A stretch of 64,000 nt of DNA, taken from assembly GCA_964551035.1 (NCBI GenBank), contig CAZKBK010000013.1, positions 47,023 to 111,022 of the forward strand, read 5' to 3'. Of this stretch, positions 52,115 to 61,790 are shown piece after piece. The DNA comes from Chryseosolibacter sp964551035. GTDB lineage: Bacteria; Bacteroidota; Bacteroidia; Cytophagales; Cyclobacteriaceae. A program made the translations under genes and the position numbers. Below the pieces are notes generated by a model, which was not told the origin of the DNA, ran no database searches, and saw only the letters and a program-made list of their open reading frames with translations. Positions within the stretch are counted from its first letter, which is position 1. The number at the start of each line of letters is the position of its first letter.

Positions 52115-53119
52115 ATGCACCAAACCCCTACCACGCCTGCTTATTCCCCCATCGTCGAACTCATCACCTACGACCGCGAGGCCTACGACCGTTTCGACAA
52201 CAAGGACATTGAAGGGCTGATGGGGCACCTCCACCCCGACCGTGTCAACTGGATCAACGCGGACGGCGAGAACCTCGCGCCCATCATTGAAAAAATGCAG
52301 GGCCATTTCAACCTCCACGCGCTGGTGATCGAAGATATCCTCACCGACCAGCGGCCAAAGGCGGAAGAATTCGACAACTACCTGTTCGTTACCCTGAAGA
52401 TGCTCTATCGCATTGAAGGCGTTTCCGCGGACTTTGAACAGATCAGTTTTGTCCTTGGCCACAACTTCCTCCTCTCCTTTCAGGAAAAGGAAGGCGACCT
52501 CTTCGATCCCTTCCGCGAACGGATTCGCCTGGACCAGGGCCGCGTCCGAAAAAAGGGGGCCGACTACCTTCTATACCGGCTCATCGACATTACCGTCGAC
52601 AATTATTACACGGTACTCGACCACATCGGCGAACAAATTGAGGAGGCCGAGTCGGGGATACGAACCGATACGTCGCTTCAAAGCTTCAGGCGCATACAGG
52701 AACTGAAGAAACAACTGATCTACCTTCACAAAGCCCTCTATCCCCTGCGCGACGCGGTACGCGAGCTGGTAAAAGATGAGAGCGAGTTCATCCACGACGA
52801 AAACCTTAAGTATTTTGCCGACGTCTACGATCACATCAAGCACCTGATCGACTCACTCGATACCTATCGCGACCTGACAACGTCGCTGATGGACATCTAC
52901 ATCAACACCCAGAACAGCAGGCTGAATGAAGTTATTCGCCTGCTGACAATCATTTCAACCATCTTTATTCCCCTTACCTTCATCGTCGGTGTTTACGGCA
53001 TGAACTTCCGACATTTTCCCGAACTGGAGTGGCAATATGGCTACCTCACGGTGTGGATCGTCATGCTTACGATCGCCATTGGCATGGTGGGATTCTTCCG
53101 GTATAAGCGGTGGCTTTAG
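52115..53119 (+). CDS. corA: CorA-type magnesium/cobalt transporter
   Basis: 334 residues. A soluble N-terminal domain (1-265) followed by two membrane helices at the C-terminus (about 280-300 and 312-330) with the signature YGMNFRHFPELEW between them; the GMN motif forms the pore entrance. N-terminal start at 52115 fits homologues (HQTPTTPAYSPIVELITY). Converges with a CNNM-type gene. Confidence 0.95.
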   Translation: MHQTPTTPAYSPIVELITYDREAYDRFDNKDIEGLMGHLHPDRVNWINADGENLAPIIEKMQGHFNLHALVIEDILTDQRPKAEEFDNYLFVTLKMLYRIEGVSADFEQISFVLGHNFLLSFQEKEGDLFDPFRERIRLDQGRVRKKGADYLLYRLIDITVDNYYTVLDHIGEQIEEAESGIRTDTSLQSFRRIQELKKQLIYLHKALYPLRDAVRELVKDESEFIHDENLKYFADVYDHIKHLIDSLDTYRDLTTSLMDIYINTQNSRLNEVIRLLTIISTIFIPLTFIVGVYGMNFRHFPELEWQYGYLTVWIVMLTIAIGMVGFFRYKRWL

Positions 53120-53131
53120 GGTCCCCTCGCA

Positions 53132-53173
53132 AATCCGACCTCTTCAGTCCAACATCTTCAATCCGACTGATGA
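53132..53173. repeat. Heptanucleotide-spaced repeat after corA
   Basis: AATCCGA-CCTCTTC-AGTCCAA-CATCTTC-AATCCGA-CTGATGA: six 7-base units, with a 14-base superperiod (AATCCGA/AGTCCAA alternating with CTCTTC/ATCTTC). Lies 13 bases after the corA stop and just before the stem-loop repeat at 53171-53214. Confidence 0.8.
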
Positions 53174-53214
53174 CGCCACGTCCGGGCGTTGGCCTCGGCA
53201 AGCCCGGCCAGGCG
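53171..53214. repeat. Stem-loop repeat element, copy 1
   Basis: CCGGGC (53182-53187) and GCCCGG (53202-53207) pair around a loop that itself holds GCC/GGC; outer CGCC/GGCG pairing also possible. The 28 bases 53183-53210 recur at 63963-63990 with one mismatch. Confidence 0.8.
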
Positions 53215-53228
53215 TAGCAGGGCTAACC

Positions 53229-54539
53229 TCAACGATCAGTCGACACCGCCTCAGCCTTATCCACCACGTCCACCAGGATGATCTGGTTCTTGATACGTTT
53301 TACCACGGTGAAGACGTAGTCGTTGTAGGGAATGCTCTCGCCCACATTGGGTATCCTGCCGACCATGTCGATGAGCATGCCGGCCAGGGTAACGTATACT
53401 TCATTTTCGGGAAGGGGGCGCGGAAGTTTTTCATTCAGCGCCACAAGCGTAACGGACCCCTGCGCCCGGAACTTGCGGTCGCTGACTTGTTCGATCAACG
53501 GCATTTCGGAATCGTACTCATCCTGGATCTCGCCGACGAGTTCCTCGAGGATATCCTCCATGGTGATCACTCCTTCCGTGCCGCCAAACTCGTCCACGAC
53601 AATGGCGAACTGCACGTGCTGTTTTTGAAAGTCGCGCATGATGTCGATGAGCTTCTTGTTGGAGGCAATGTAGGACGCCGGTCGGATGATCTCCTCGATT
53701 GAAAACGGCTTGGCATTGCGCATTTTCACCAGGAGGTCTTTGGTGAAGATGATTCCGGTGATCTGGTCGATCGTATCCTCGAATACGGGCACACGCGAAT
53801 AGCCGTTTTCGAGGATCTTCTCAATGATTTCCGGGACAGGCATGGCGCGATTCACCCCGAAAACATGCGTTCTCGGCACCATCGCCTGGCGCGCGGTACG
53901 CTCAGCAAAGTCGAACGCATTGCGGATAATTTCATACTTCCGCGCTTCGATCACACCACTTTTCTTTCCCTGTTCCACCATCATCCTCAGTTCCTCCGGC
54001 GAGTGTACCTCGGCTTCCTTGAGGGGAGTGATGCCGATAAGCCTGAGAATAAAATTTGAAAAGCCGTTCAGCGTCCAGATGAAAGGCCGGAATATCCAGA
54101 AGAAGACGTTCAGCGGAACGGCCAGCCACAGGGTAGTCGGTTCCGGCCTTTGGATGGCAATTGACTTTGGGGCCAGCTCGCCGAAGACAATGTGCAAAAT
54201 GGTGATGATGGCGAACGCGACGGGCAGTGCAATATTATGCGCGGTGTCGGGGTCCATTTCCAGACCGGCGGCTTCGAAACCACCCAGAATCAACTGGGCC
54301 ACCACGTCTTCGCCGATCCAGCCAAGGCCGAGGCTGGCGATCGTGATACCGAGCTGGGTGGCGGAGAGGTAGGCATCGAGGTGCGCGATGATGTGGCGGG
54401 ACAACGAAGCCGTGGGATGGCCCTCCTTTGCGCGAAGATCGATCTGGGAAGACCTTACTTTGACGATGGCGAATTCGGCAGCGACAAAAAATCCATTCAG
54501 GGCGACGAGAAAAACGGTGAGAAGTATGTCTAAGACCAT
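53229..54539 (-). CDS. CNNM/CorC-type (hemolysin family) transporter protein
   Basis: 436 residues: DUF21 domain with about four membrane helices (about 1-190, starting MVLDILLTVFLVALNGFFVAAEFAIVKVR), a tandem CBS pair (about 200-330, MVPRTHVFGVNRAMPVPEII; FAIVVDEFGGTEGVITMEDILEELVG) and a CorC/HlyC C-terminal domain. Members export or sense Mg2+ or other cations. It converges with corA, so two magnesium-related genes share an intergenic gap. GldE is a related gliding protein, but context here does not support that name. Confidence 0.92.
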   Translation of the reverse strand: MVLDILLTVFLVALNGFFVAAEFAIVKVRSSQIDLRAKEGHPTASLSRHIIAHLDAYLSATQLGITIASLGLGWIGEDVVAQLILGGFEAAGLEMDPDTAHNIALPVAFAIITILHIVFGELAPKSIAIQRPEPTTLWLAVPLNVFFWIFRPFIWTLNGFSNFILRLIGITPLKEAEVHSPEELRMMVEQGKKSGVIEARKYEIIRNAFDFAERTARQAMVPRTHVFGVNRAMPVPEIIEKILENGYSRVPVFEDTIDQITGIIFTKDLLVKMRNAKPFSIEEIIRPASYIASNKKLIDIMRDFQKQHVQFAIVVDEFGGTEGVITMEDILEELVGEIQDEYDSEMPLIEQVSDRKFRAQGSVTLVALNEKLPRPLPENEVYVTLAGMLIDMVGRIPNVGESIPYNDYVFTVVKRIKNQIILVDVVDKAEAVSTDR

Positions 54540-54544
54540 GTCTT

Positions 54545-54578
54545 AAAAAGAAGGGGCTGTTTGATTCAGCCCCAAAAA
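54545..54578 (-). terminator. Terminator after the coiled-coil lipoprotein gene
   Basis: GGGGCTG, seven-base loop, CAGCCCC (54553-54573), followed on the minus strand by TTCTTTTT. Lies 28 bases past the lipoprotein stop. Confidence 0.85.
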
Positions 54579-54600
54579 TAAGCAAAACAGCGACATCCGG

Positions 54601-55347
54601 TCAGAGCCGTTCTTCCAGTTCGTCGATCTTGGCCTGCGCTTCATTTTTTCCCAGGGAAAGTGCTTTTTTATAGAGTTCGATGGCCTCGCGCAGGGTCTCC
54701 TTTTTCTTTCTTGGCGCCAGGCGGGTTCGGTTCGCTGCTTCTTCCACAGCCGCCGCGCGCGTGAAGTAGGCGTCAGCCTCCGATATCTTGGACTGGATCA
54801 TCAACTCCTGGACACGTGCTTCGATGAATGCGAGTTCCTGCGTCTTGGCTTCGATCTCCGCCTGCTTGTCCAGTATCTCCGCGTCCTGGAGTTCCACGAT
54901 GGACACGAGGTTTTTGTTTTCATTCCGGTAGGTTTCCACCTGCTCCTGGAGCATCGAGATTTCCTGGGTTTTACTCTGCAGGTCAGCCCTGAGCCGGGCA
55001 ATGGTGCGGGTTAATTTTGTCGATGCTCCTGACGAATTTCTTAACGATTGCTCAAGGGCATCGATCTTGCTTTCCGTTTGCCGAACATAGTTGTTGAGGT
55101 CGCGCATGCGGGCGGAATAGTCGTCATATGACGTGCCCTCCACCATATCGAGGCGGAGCAAACGCCGGCTGGCGTCGATGGAGTCGAGAAGGGTGCCCAC
55201 TTCCGCAAGACTCTCCGACATCTTTTGGCTCCGCAGCAGCTCGATGTTCAGCGAATCGATCTTGCGCTGCATGGTTTCTTTTTCCGTGTTGTCGCAGGCA
55301 GCCAGCATGATCGCGGCAGGCAGCATCCAAACAATATATCTGGTCAT
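54601..55347 (-). CDS. Coiled-coil lipoprotein of unknown function
   Basis: 248 residues from ATG 55347. Lipoprotein signal ending MLAAC (lipid Cys at about 17). Almost entirely coiled coil: about 25-75, 85-140 and 140-220 (SKTQEISMLQEQVETYRNENKNLVSIVELQDAEIL), with a basic region and a TPR-like end (EAIELYKKALSLGKNEAQAKIDELEERL). Such proteins often link the outer membrane to periplasmic structures. No family recognised. Its promoter region (55348-55636) is shared with the divergent kup gene. Confidence 0.75.
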   Translation of the reverse strand: MTRYIVWMLPAAIMLAACDNTEKETMQRKIDSLNIELLRSQKMSESLAEVGTLLDSIDASRRLLRLDMVEGTSYDDYSARMRDLNNYVRQTESKIDALEQSLRNSSGASTKLTRTIARLRADLQSKTQEISMLQEQVETYRNENKNLVSIVELQDAEILDKQAEIEAKTQELAFIEARVQELMIQSKISEADAYFTRAAAVEEAANRTRLAPRKKKETLREAIELYKKALSLGKNEAQAKIDELEERL

Positions 55348-55484
55348 AGATGGGGTTAATTTCAATTTAAGAATAAACAAAAATAGGTCGATTTGGAGTT
55401 CATGGACGCTCTTTTGCCAATTTATTTGAACGGCTACCGGGGCGAGCCCCGGGGCGACGTCCAAAGATTGTTCTGATTTGTTTT

Positions 55485-55513
55485 TTTGCGATGCTGGAAA
55501 GCCTTTAAATTTG
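55485..55513 (+). promoter_or_regulatory. Promoter of the kup gene
   Basis: TTTG at 55485-55488 and TAAATTTG at 55506-55513 with a 17-base spacer match the Bacteroidota -33/-7 pattern. The transcript would start near 55519, leaving a leader of about 115 bases before the ATG at 55637. Confidence 0.6.
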
Positions 55514-55636
55514 CCCAGTTTTTAGCAGGGTTGAAAAACGATCAATGCCCCCATTCTTAGCCACGCGAACGCGTTTTGCCAGCCACGGGCAGCTTCAGGC
55601 GATGACAACACGCATTAAAGGCGGCGTCTCTTGACC

Positions 55637-57595
55637 ATGGGAGATTCGAAAGAAAAACACGCCCTTCCGCTCTCCGGCGCCGGTCTCCTGATCACGCTGG
55701 GCATCATCTTCGGAGACATCGGCACCTCCCCGATTTACACCTTCCGTTTTATCGTCGACGAGCACGAGATCACAACGGACCTCATTCTCGGTGGCTTGTC
55801 GTGCGTCTTCTGGACGCTAACCCTGATCACGACGGTGAAGTATGTGATCCTTGCGTTGAGCGCCGATAACAAGGGTGAAGGCGGAATTTTCGCCCTCTAT
55901 GCCCTTGTGCGCCGCTACAAGGCGCGGTGGGTGATATTTCCCGCCATCATCGGTTGTTGCACCATGCTGGCCGACGGATTTATAACGCCAGCGATCAGTG
56001 TGACCTCGGCGGTTGAGGGATTGCGCGCCATTGAGCCAGACATCGATCAGCAGACCGTAGTGACGATTGTCATCATCATTCTCGTGATGCTTTTCGTATT
56101 CCAGCAGTTCGGCAGCGCCGTGATGGGCCGCATTTTCGGACCTGTGATGTTTGTGTGGTTCAGTTTTATCGCGGTGATCGGCTTCATGCACCTCATCCAC
56201 GAACCCGAGGTGCTGAAAGCATTGAATCCCAAATACGCGATTGACCTCCTCACAAAATATCCGGGCGGATTCTGGATACTTGGCGCCGTCTTCCTGTGTA
56301 CGACCGGTGCCGAGGCCATGTACTCCGATCTTGGCCACGTAGGCAAAAGCAACATCCGCGTAAGTTGGGGATTCGTAAAAGTAGCCCTGCTCCTGAGCTA
56401 CTTCGGTCAGGGCGCGTGGTTGTTTGAGCACGAAGGTCAGTACCTGGGCAGCACGATTCCATTCTTCGCCATTATGCCCGAGGAGTTGTTGGTCTTCGGC
56501 GTGATAATCGCCACGCTGGCGACTGTTATTGCCAGCCAGGCCCTGATCTCCGGCACATTTACATTGGTGAACGAGGCCATGAAAATGAAGCTGTGGCCCG
56601 CCGCCCGCGTACGCTATCCCAGCCAGGTAAAAGGTCAAATCTATATTCCCGCGATAAACTGGATCCTGATGTCCGGCTGCATTCTGGTTGTACTCGTCTT
56701 CGAGGAGTCACAACGCATGGAAGGCGCCTACGGCCTCGCCCTGATCTTTGACATGCTGATGACAACATCGTTGTTGGTATATTACTTCACGGTAACGAAA
56801 GATTCCACCGTGCGCTCCGCACTGATCGGCGTGGCGTTCTTTTCCATTGAGATCGCCTTCCTGGTCTCCAACCTCAACAAATTCGCCCATGGCGGGTGGT
56901 TCACTTTCCTGATCGCTTCCGGGTTCTTTATGATGATGTACGTATTGATGAGGGCGCGCCGACTCCGTGAACGCCACACCGAGTTCGTCGACCTCAAACA
57001 TTATACCGGCATGATCCAGGATTTACAGGCCGACACCACCGTGCAGAAGGAAGCGACAAACCTCGTCTTCCTGGCCATGGCCGACAGCAAGCGCTACATC
57101 GACTCGAACATCATTTATTCGATCTTCAAGAAAAGGCCGAAGCGGGCCGACGTCTACTGGTTCGTTCACGTCGATACCGTCGACAGTCCCTTTACCAGCA
57201 AGTATGCAGTTGACACCGTGGTCCCGCGAAAATGTTTCTTTGTGAGGATCAAACTGGGGTTCAAGACCGACCACCGGGTAAACCTCATCTTCAACAAGAT
57301 CATTCACGAAATGGCCGACTCCGGTGAAATCGACCTCACCAGTCCGTACCCGGCATTGCACAAATACAGCATGATGGCCGATTTCAAGTTTATCATCCTC
57401 CACTCGTGGGCATCCTCCGACAGCGAGATTTCCAGCTTCGAACGGCTCATCATTCAAAGCTACCGCGTGATCAAAAAGTACAGTCTTTCCACCGAAGAAC
57501 ACTACGGCATCGAGGCGGCCAACCTCGAAGTGGAAAAAGTGCCCATCCAGGTCGGTCCGCAAGCGAAGATCAAGATCAAGCGGGAGAAAGAATAA
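55637..57595 (+). CDS. kup: Kup-type potassium uptake transporter
   Basis: 652 residues with 12 membrane helices (about 10-440) and a long C-terminal cytoplasmic part. Signature near the N-terminus is GDIGTSPIYTFRFI. Takes up K+ together with H+. Start at ATG 55637 rather than a TTG six bases upstream. Monocistronic. Confidence 0.94.
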   Translation: MGDSKEKHALPLSGAGLLITLGIIFGDIGTSPIYTFRFIVDEHEITTDLILGGLSCVFWTLTLITTVKYVILALSADNKGEGGIFALYALVRRYKARWVIFPAIIGCCTMLADGFITPAISVTSAVEGLRAIEPDIDQQTVVTIVIIILVMLFVFQQFGSAVMGRIFGPVMFVWFSFIAVIGFMHLIHEPEVLKALNPKYAIDLLTKYPGGFWILGAVFLCTTGAEAMYSDLGHVGKSNIRVSWGFVKVALLLSYFGQGAWLFEHEGQYLGSTIPFFAIMPEELLVFGVIIATLATVIASQALISGTFTLVNEAMKMKLWPAARVRYPSQVKGQIYIPAINWILMSGCILVVLVFEESQRMEGAYGLALIFDMLMTTSLLVYYFTVTKDSTVRSALIGVAFFSIEIAFLVSNLNKFAHGGWFTFLIASGFFMMMYVLMRARRLRERHTEFVDLKHYTGMIQDLQADTTVQKEATNLVFLAMADSKRYIDSNIIYSIFKKRPKRADVYWFVHVDTVDSPFTSKYAVDTVVPRKCFFVRIKLGFKTDHRVNLIFNKIIHEMADSGEIDLTSPYPALHKYSMMADFKFIILHSWASSDSEISSFERLIIQSYRVIKKYSLSTEEHYGIEAANLEVEKVPIQVGPQAKIKIKREKE

Positions 57596-57763
57596 TTCGC
57601 CGGGAACTCTGAATCCATGCCATCCCCCCTGCCGACCGCAATCGGACGAGTTTGTTCATGCACGGCCACATCCATGAGAGAAACAGCGTTGATTTGAAGC
57701 AAAACGGCTTTTTGTCGGTGTGGCACCAATATTGAAATTGGCGTGGCGCCATTCGAAAAAGTC

Positions 57764-60190
57764 ATGATCCGTAGCTATTTCGTCATTGCGCTTCGCAGCA
57801 TGAAGCGCAACCTTTCCTATACCCTGATCAACACCATCAGCCTCACCGTCGGCGTGGCTTGCTGCCTGCTGCTCGCCCTCTACATCTATGACGAGGCCCA
57901 TTTCGATCGCCACCACGACGAGCTCGAAAACCTTTACCGCGTGACCACCACGCTCACACAAAACGGCGAGCGAAAGGATCCCATGCGGACGACGTCCGCG
58001 CCCATCGTGTGGGGCATCCGGGATGAGGTCCCCGAGTTTGAAACCGTGACACGCCTGGTGAGCCCTCCCGGCGTCGCGCTCAACCTTATCCGCTATGGCG
58101 ACAAACAGTTCTTCGAGCCCGACGGATACATTGCCGACGCTACCCTGTTTGATATTTTCACGTACAATTTCATTGAGGGGAACCCGCAGAAGGCGCTGAA
58201 CGTGCCCAACAGCGTGGTCATTACCGACCGCCTGGCGAAGAAGCTTTTCGGCGGTGAGCAGGCACTCAACAAGGTGATCAATATCGACCAGGGTGGCGCG
58301 GCCGCCGACTACCGCGTAAGCGGCGTGGTTAGTGAAGAATCGAGATCACACCTAAAGGCCACCTTCTTCATTAGCATGACCAGCGACAGCAGGTGGTGCA
58401 ATTTCCTTCGAAGTCCCAAGGTGATGAATGAGTGGGCCGGCCAGAACTTCCTGCTTTCCTATGTCCAATTATCCGAAAACCATGATGCCTCCGCCGTGGT
58501 GAAAAAGATGAACGAAGCGTTCATGAAACACGGCGCGGAAGACCTCGAGGCCATGGGTTTCTCCAAGGAACTTGGCCTGGAACCGGTGAAGGAGATCCAT
58601 CTGTATTCAACGGCCGGGGGAAAGACCGCCCGGATAGTATACCTGTATGTGATCGCGACCATCGGCGCATTTATTCTTATCATCGCATGCATCAACTTTA
58701 TAAATCTGTCTACCGCGAAAGCCGCAAAACGTGCCCGCGAGGTGGGCATGCGCAAGACGTTGGGCGCCTATCGGTCAAGTCTCATCGGCCAGTTTCTGTC
58801 GGAAGCTACCGTGATTGTGGTCCTCGCGATTGTGCTTAGCCTCGTAGTTGTGCAGGCGATGATGCCCGCTTTCAACGCGTTCACAGGAAGAAACATGACC
58901 CTCGCCGCTGTCGATCCGGCAACCATCTTCCTGGCTTTGGGAGCCATTACCCTCGTTACCGGACTGATTGCCGGAAGCTACCCGGCGTTCTATCTGTCGT
59001 CATTTCAGCCCGCGGCCGTACTTAAGGGCAAATCAACCCACGCGGGGAGCGCCTTCTTACGGCAAATCCTGGTGGTGCTCCAGTTCTTTATTGCCATCGC
59101 GCTGGTTTGCGGTATGCTCATCGTCGGTAAGCAACTCGACTACATGCACGAAAAGAACCTCGGGTTCGAGGTCAGCCGAAAGATCGTACTTCCCCTCCGG
59201 ACCGCGGAGACCCAGGAGCATATGACCGCGATGGCAAGCGAACTGGGCCAACTCAATGCCGTCGATGGCGTTACCGCCACCAACTATATTCCCGGAACAC
59301 AGATCTGGACGGACTTCCTCGCCTACCCCCAGGGTGGCAGCGTGGACGACGCCATCCAATTCCGGCGCAACGCGGTAGAACCGAACTACCTCAACCTCCT
59401 CGACATACCTCTGATTGCCGGAAGATCTTTCTATGACAACCGCGCCGATACCAGCGGCCATGTCATCATCAACCGGGAGGGTGCCAAACAACTCGGCTTC
59501 ACACCCGAATCGGCGGTCGGGCAAGCCCTTTACTTTGACTGGCAGGGTGAGACTTCGGCGTACCGCATTGCCGGCGTGATGGAGGACTATCACCAGGTAA
59601 GCCTGAAGGAAGCCATCTATCCGCTGGTTTTCTTCATTCCGCGGAACCCATCTTACGACTTCATGATCGTCAGTACGGCGGCGGGCGCCAACCCTTCGTT
59701 ACTTTCCGACCTGGAAGCAGCCTGGAAAGAAGTGAATGCGGACACGCCGTTCGAATTTTCTTTTCTCGAAGATCGGATCGGGCAGCAGTATGAAGAAGAC
59801 CGGAAGGTGGCACAACTGATCAACGCGTTCACGATAGTCGCAATGGTCATCTCATGCCTGGGTTTGTACGGATTATCGACTTACATGGCGGAGCGCCGCT
59901 TCCGCGAGATCGGTGTGCGGAAGGTTCTTGGCGCCAACGTATTCCAGATCATTTCCATGATGTCGGGCGAGTTTGTGAAACTCGTCGTTATTGCCTTCGC
60001 GCTGGCCGTGCCCCTCGCGTGGTACGGAGCCACAAGATGGCTTCAGGGTTTCGAATACAAAACCACCATTGACGTTTCCCTCTTCGCTGCCGCGGGGCTC
60101 CTTGCCCTGGCCATCTCGATAATTACCGTGGGATTTGAATCCTTCCGGGCGGCATCGACGAACCCGGTGAACGCGCTGCGAACGGAGTAA
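57764..60190 (+). CDS. Large FtsX/MacB-type ABC permease (eight-helix, Bacteroidota type)
   Basis: 808 residues from ATG 57764 (a GTG at 57743 is rejected). Two copies of the FtsX unit: helix about 13-37 then a MacB-like domain, then helices about 275-300, 320-350 and 375-400; helix about 430-452, a second domain, and helices about 685-708, 735-760 and 770-795. Both contain the coupling-helix motif REVGMRKTLGAYR / REIGVRKVLGANV. No ATPase gene is adjacent; such stand-alone permeases are common in Bacteroidota. Confidence 0.88.
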   Translation: MIRSYFVIALRSMKRNLSYTLINTISLTVGVACCLLLALYIYDEAHFDRHHDELENLYRVTTTLTQNGERKDPMRTTSAPIVWGIRDEVPEFETVTRLVSPPGVALNLIRYGDKQFFEPDGYIADATLFDIFTYNFIEGNPQKALNVPNSVVITDRLAKKLFGGEQALNKVINIDQGGAAADYRVSGVVSEESRSHLKATFFISMTSDSRWCNFLRSPKVMNEWAGQNFLLSYVQLSENHDASAVVKKMNEAFMKHGAEDLEAMGFSKELGLEPVKEIHLYSTAGGKTARIVYLYVIATIGAFILIIACINFINLSTAKAAKRAREVGMRKTLGAYRSSLIGQFLSEATVIVVLAIVLSLVVVQAMMPAFNAFTGRNMTLAAVDPATIFLALGAITLVTGLIAGSYPAFYLSSFQPAAVLKGKSTHAGSAFLRQILVVLQFFIAIALVCGMLIVGKQLDYMHEKNLGFEVSRKIVLPLRTAETQEHMTAMASELGQLNAVDGVTATNYIPGTQIWTDFLAYPQGGSVDDAIQFRRNAVEPNYLNLLDIPLIAGRSFYDNRADTSGHVIINREGAKQLGFTPESAVGQALYFDWQGETSAYRIAGVMEDYHQVSLKEAIYPLVFFIPRNPSYDFMIVSTAAGANPSLLSDLEAAWKEVNADTPFEFSFLEDRIGQQYEEDRKVAQLINAFTIVAMVISCLGLYGLSTYMAERRFREIGVRKVLGANVFQIISMMSGEFVKLVVIAFALAVPLAWYGATRWLQGFEYKTTIDVSLFAAAGLLALAISIITVGFESFRAASTNPVNALRTE

Positions 60191-60372
60191 AATTGACCTG
60201 ATCATGGTGGCTTGTAATTTTTTGGAAAGAAAGAGACCGTTGTTCACTAAACAGGATCGCCCCTTCGCTAAGTCTCCCTCCCAATTCACCGCCTGACGCG
60301 GTATGTTACGTTTGTGATTTATGGAATAGTGCTGTGACGCGCATCCATAGATCAACAGAAAAAAATGTAATC

Positions 60373-61686
60373 ATGAAAATCTGGAAACTTTCGCTGGGCG
60401 GTATAGTCATCGCCGGCGTCCTGGCCCTGGTGGCCTTTTCATTCCGACGGGCAAAAGTCTCCGTCGGGGAGCGCACTGCCTTCGAAATTCCCAAGGGCTG
60501 TGTTTACCGCACCGTGATGGGCGAAGAATCTTCGCTCGGCGCCTGGAAGTACAAAACGCCGGAAGCCGTCCAGCGCGCCATGGACGAAGGGCTGCAATGG
60601 ATCGCGAAAGCGCAGCACGGCGATGGCGGCTGGGGCGCGGGATCTCATGCCCGCCAGGATGTGATCGACCCCCACGCCGTCAGTCCCGACCCGGCGACGA
60701 CCTCCATGGTGGCGATGGCGTTGCTTCGAAGCGGGAGCACGCTGGAAACCGGAAATTATTCGACACCGTTGCGGCGTGCTGTAAACTACCTGCTGGAAAC
60801 CACGGAATCATCGCCGGCATCGTCATTGAATATCACGAATGTGACCGGCACGCAAATTCAGTCCAAGCTCGGCGTAAACATCGACGTCATTCTCACCGCA
60901 CAGTTCTTTTCAAACCTGCTGGAAGACCTGAACGAAAGCTCACCTGTACGATCGCGCGTAAAGGCGGCGTTAGACAAGTGCGTTTCAAAAATACAGCGTG
61001 CGCAGGATGGCAACGGCGCCATCGCGGGATCGGGATGGGCAGGCGTACTGCAATCGTCGTTCGCCACGAATGCCCTTGAAGCCGCCCAGGCGCAGGGCGC
61101 GGATGTGGATGAGGAGGCGCTCGCGCGCGCGCGGGAATTCCAGAAAGGCAACTACGACCCCAAGAGCGGCGACGTGAACACCGACATGGGCGCAGGCATC
61201 ATGCTTTACTCGGTAAGCGGTTCGGCAAGGGCGAGCGCCAAGGAGGCACGCAAGGTCAAGGAAGATATCGAAGCCGCAAAACGCCGTGGTCGTATCGGCG
61301 ACAACGCGCCGGCATCGGCGGAAACCCTCGAGCGCATGGGCTATGACAAAGCCGACGCCATAAAGTACGCCACCGCCTACGAGGTCTATGAGTCGGCAAA
61401 AGTACAGTCGCGACGGGAAGATGTTATGAGCGGCTTCGGCAACAACGGCGGAGAAGAATTCCTCAGCTACCTGCAGACCGGCGAAGGGCTCATCATCGGA
61501 AAAGACAACACGTGGAAGAGCTGGTATGATGACATGAGCGGCAGGCTCCTGAAAATACAGAACGACAACGGGAGCTGGAGCGGACACCACTGCATCACCA
61601 GTCCCGTGTTTTGCACGGCAACGTGCCTGCTCATCCTGTCGGTAAACAACGATGTGGAGGCGCTGATCCGACAGGGCGGATATTGA
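60373..61686 (+). CDS. Membrane-anchored terpene-cyclase-like (QW-repeat) protein
   Basis: 437 residues from ATG 60373 with one N-terminal membrane helix (about 5-24). Contains QxxxGxW repeats of the squalene cyclase / prenyltransferase alpha-toroid fold: Q81HGDGGW87 and Q396NDNGSW402, with helical repeats between. It lacks the DxDD motif of squalene-hopene cyclases, so it is probably not a triterpene cyclase but an alpha-toroid binding protein of unknown ligand. No neighbouring isoprenoid gene. Confidence 0.75.
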   Translation: MKIWKLSLGGIVIAGVLALVAFSFRRAKVSVGERTAFEIPKGCVYRTVMGEESSLGAWKYKTPEAVQRAMDEGLQWIAKAQHGDGGWGAGSHARQDVIDPHAVSPDPATTSMVAMALLRSGSTLETGNYSTPLRRAVNYLLETTESSPASSLNITNVTGTQIQSKLGVNIDVILTAQFFSNLLEDLNESSPVRSRVKAALDKCVSKIQRAQDGNGAIAGSGWAGVLQSSFATNALEAAQAQGADVDEEALARAREFQKGNYDPKSGDVNTDMGAGIMLYSVSGSARASAKEARKVKEDIEAAKRRGRIGDNAPASAETLERMGYDKADAIKYATAYEVYESAKVQSRREDVMSGFGNNGGEEFLSYLQTGEGLIIGKDNTWKSWYDDMSGRLLKIQNDNGSWSGHHCITSPVFCTATCLLILSVNNDVEALIRQGGY

Positions 61687-61692
61687 AAAAGT

Positions 61693-61722
61693 AAGAACAG
61701 GGAGGGATCTCCCTGTTCTTCC
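61693..61722 (+). terminator. Terminator after the QW-repeat gene
   Basis: AAGAACAGGGAG, loop GGAT, CTCCCTGTTCTT (61693-61720), a 12-bp perfect stem. Probably serves both this gene and the convergent gene ending at 61791. Confidence 0.8.
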
Positions 61723-61790
61723 CCATAGCCCATGTTCGTATGGGATGGAGACCCCTCCGGAACCTTAAACTTGCCTGTAATGCTCCCGGA

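Noticed and set aside
53229..54539. GldE identity for the CNNM-type protein
   Set aside because: Family matches, but no gldD or ssb neighbour; named only as CNNM/CorC type.
55437..55452. CCGGGG/CCCCGG hairpin upstream of kup
   Set aside because: Short, with no T-tract, and inside the shared promoter region; not called a terminator.
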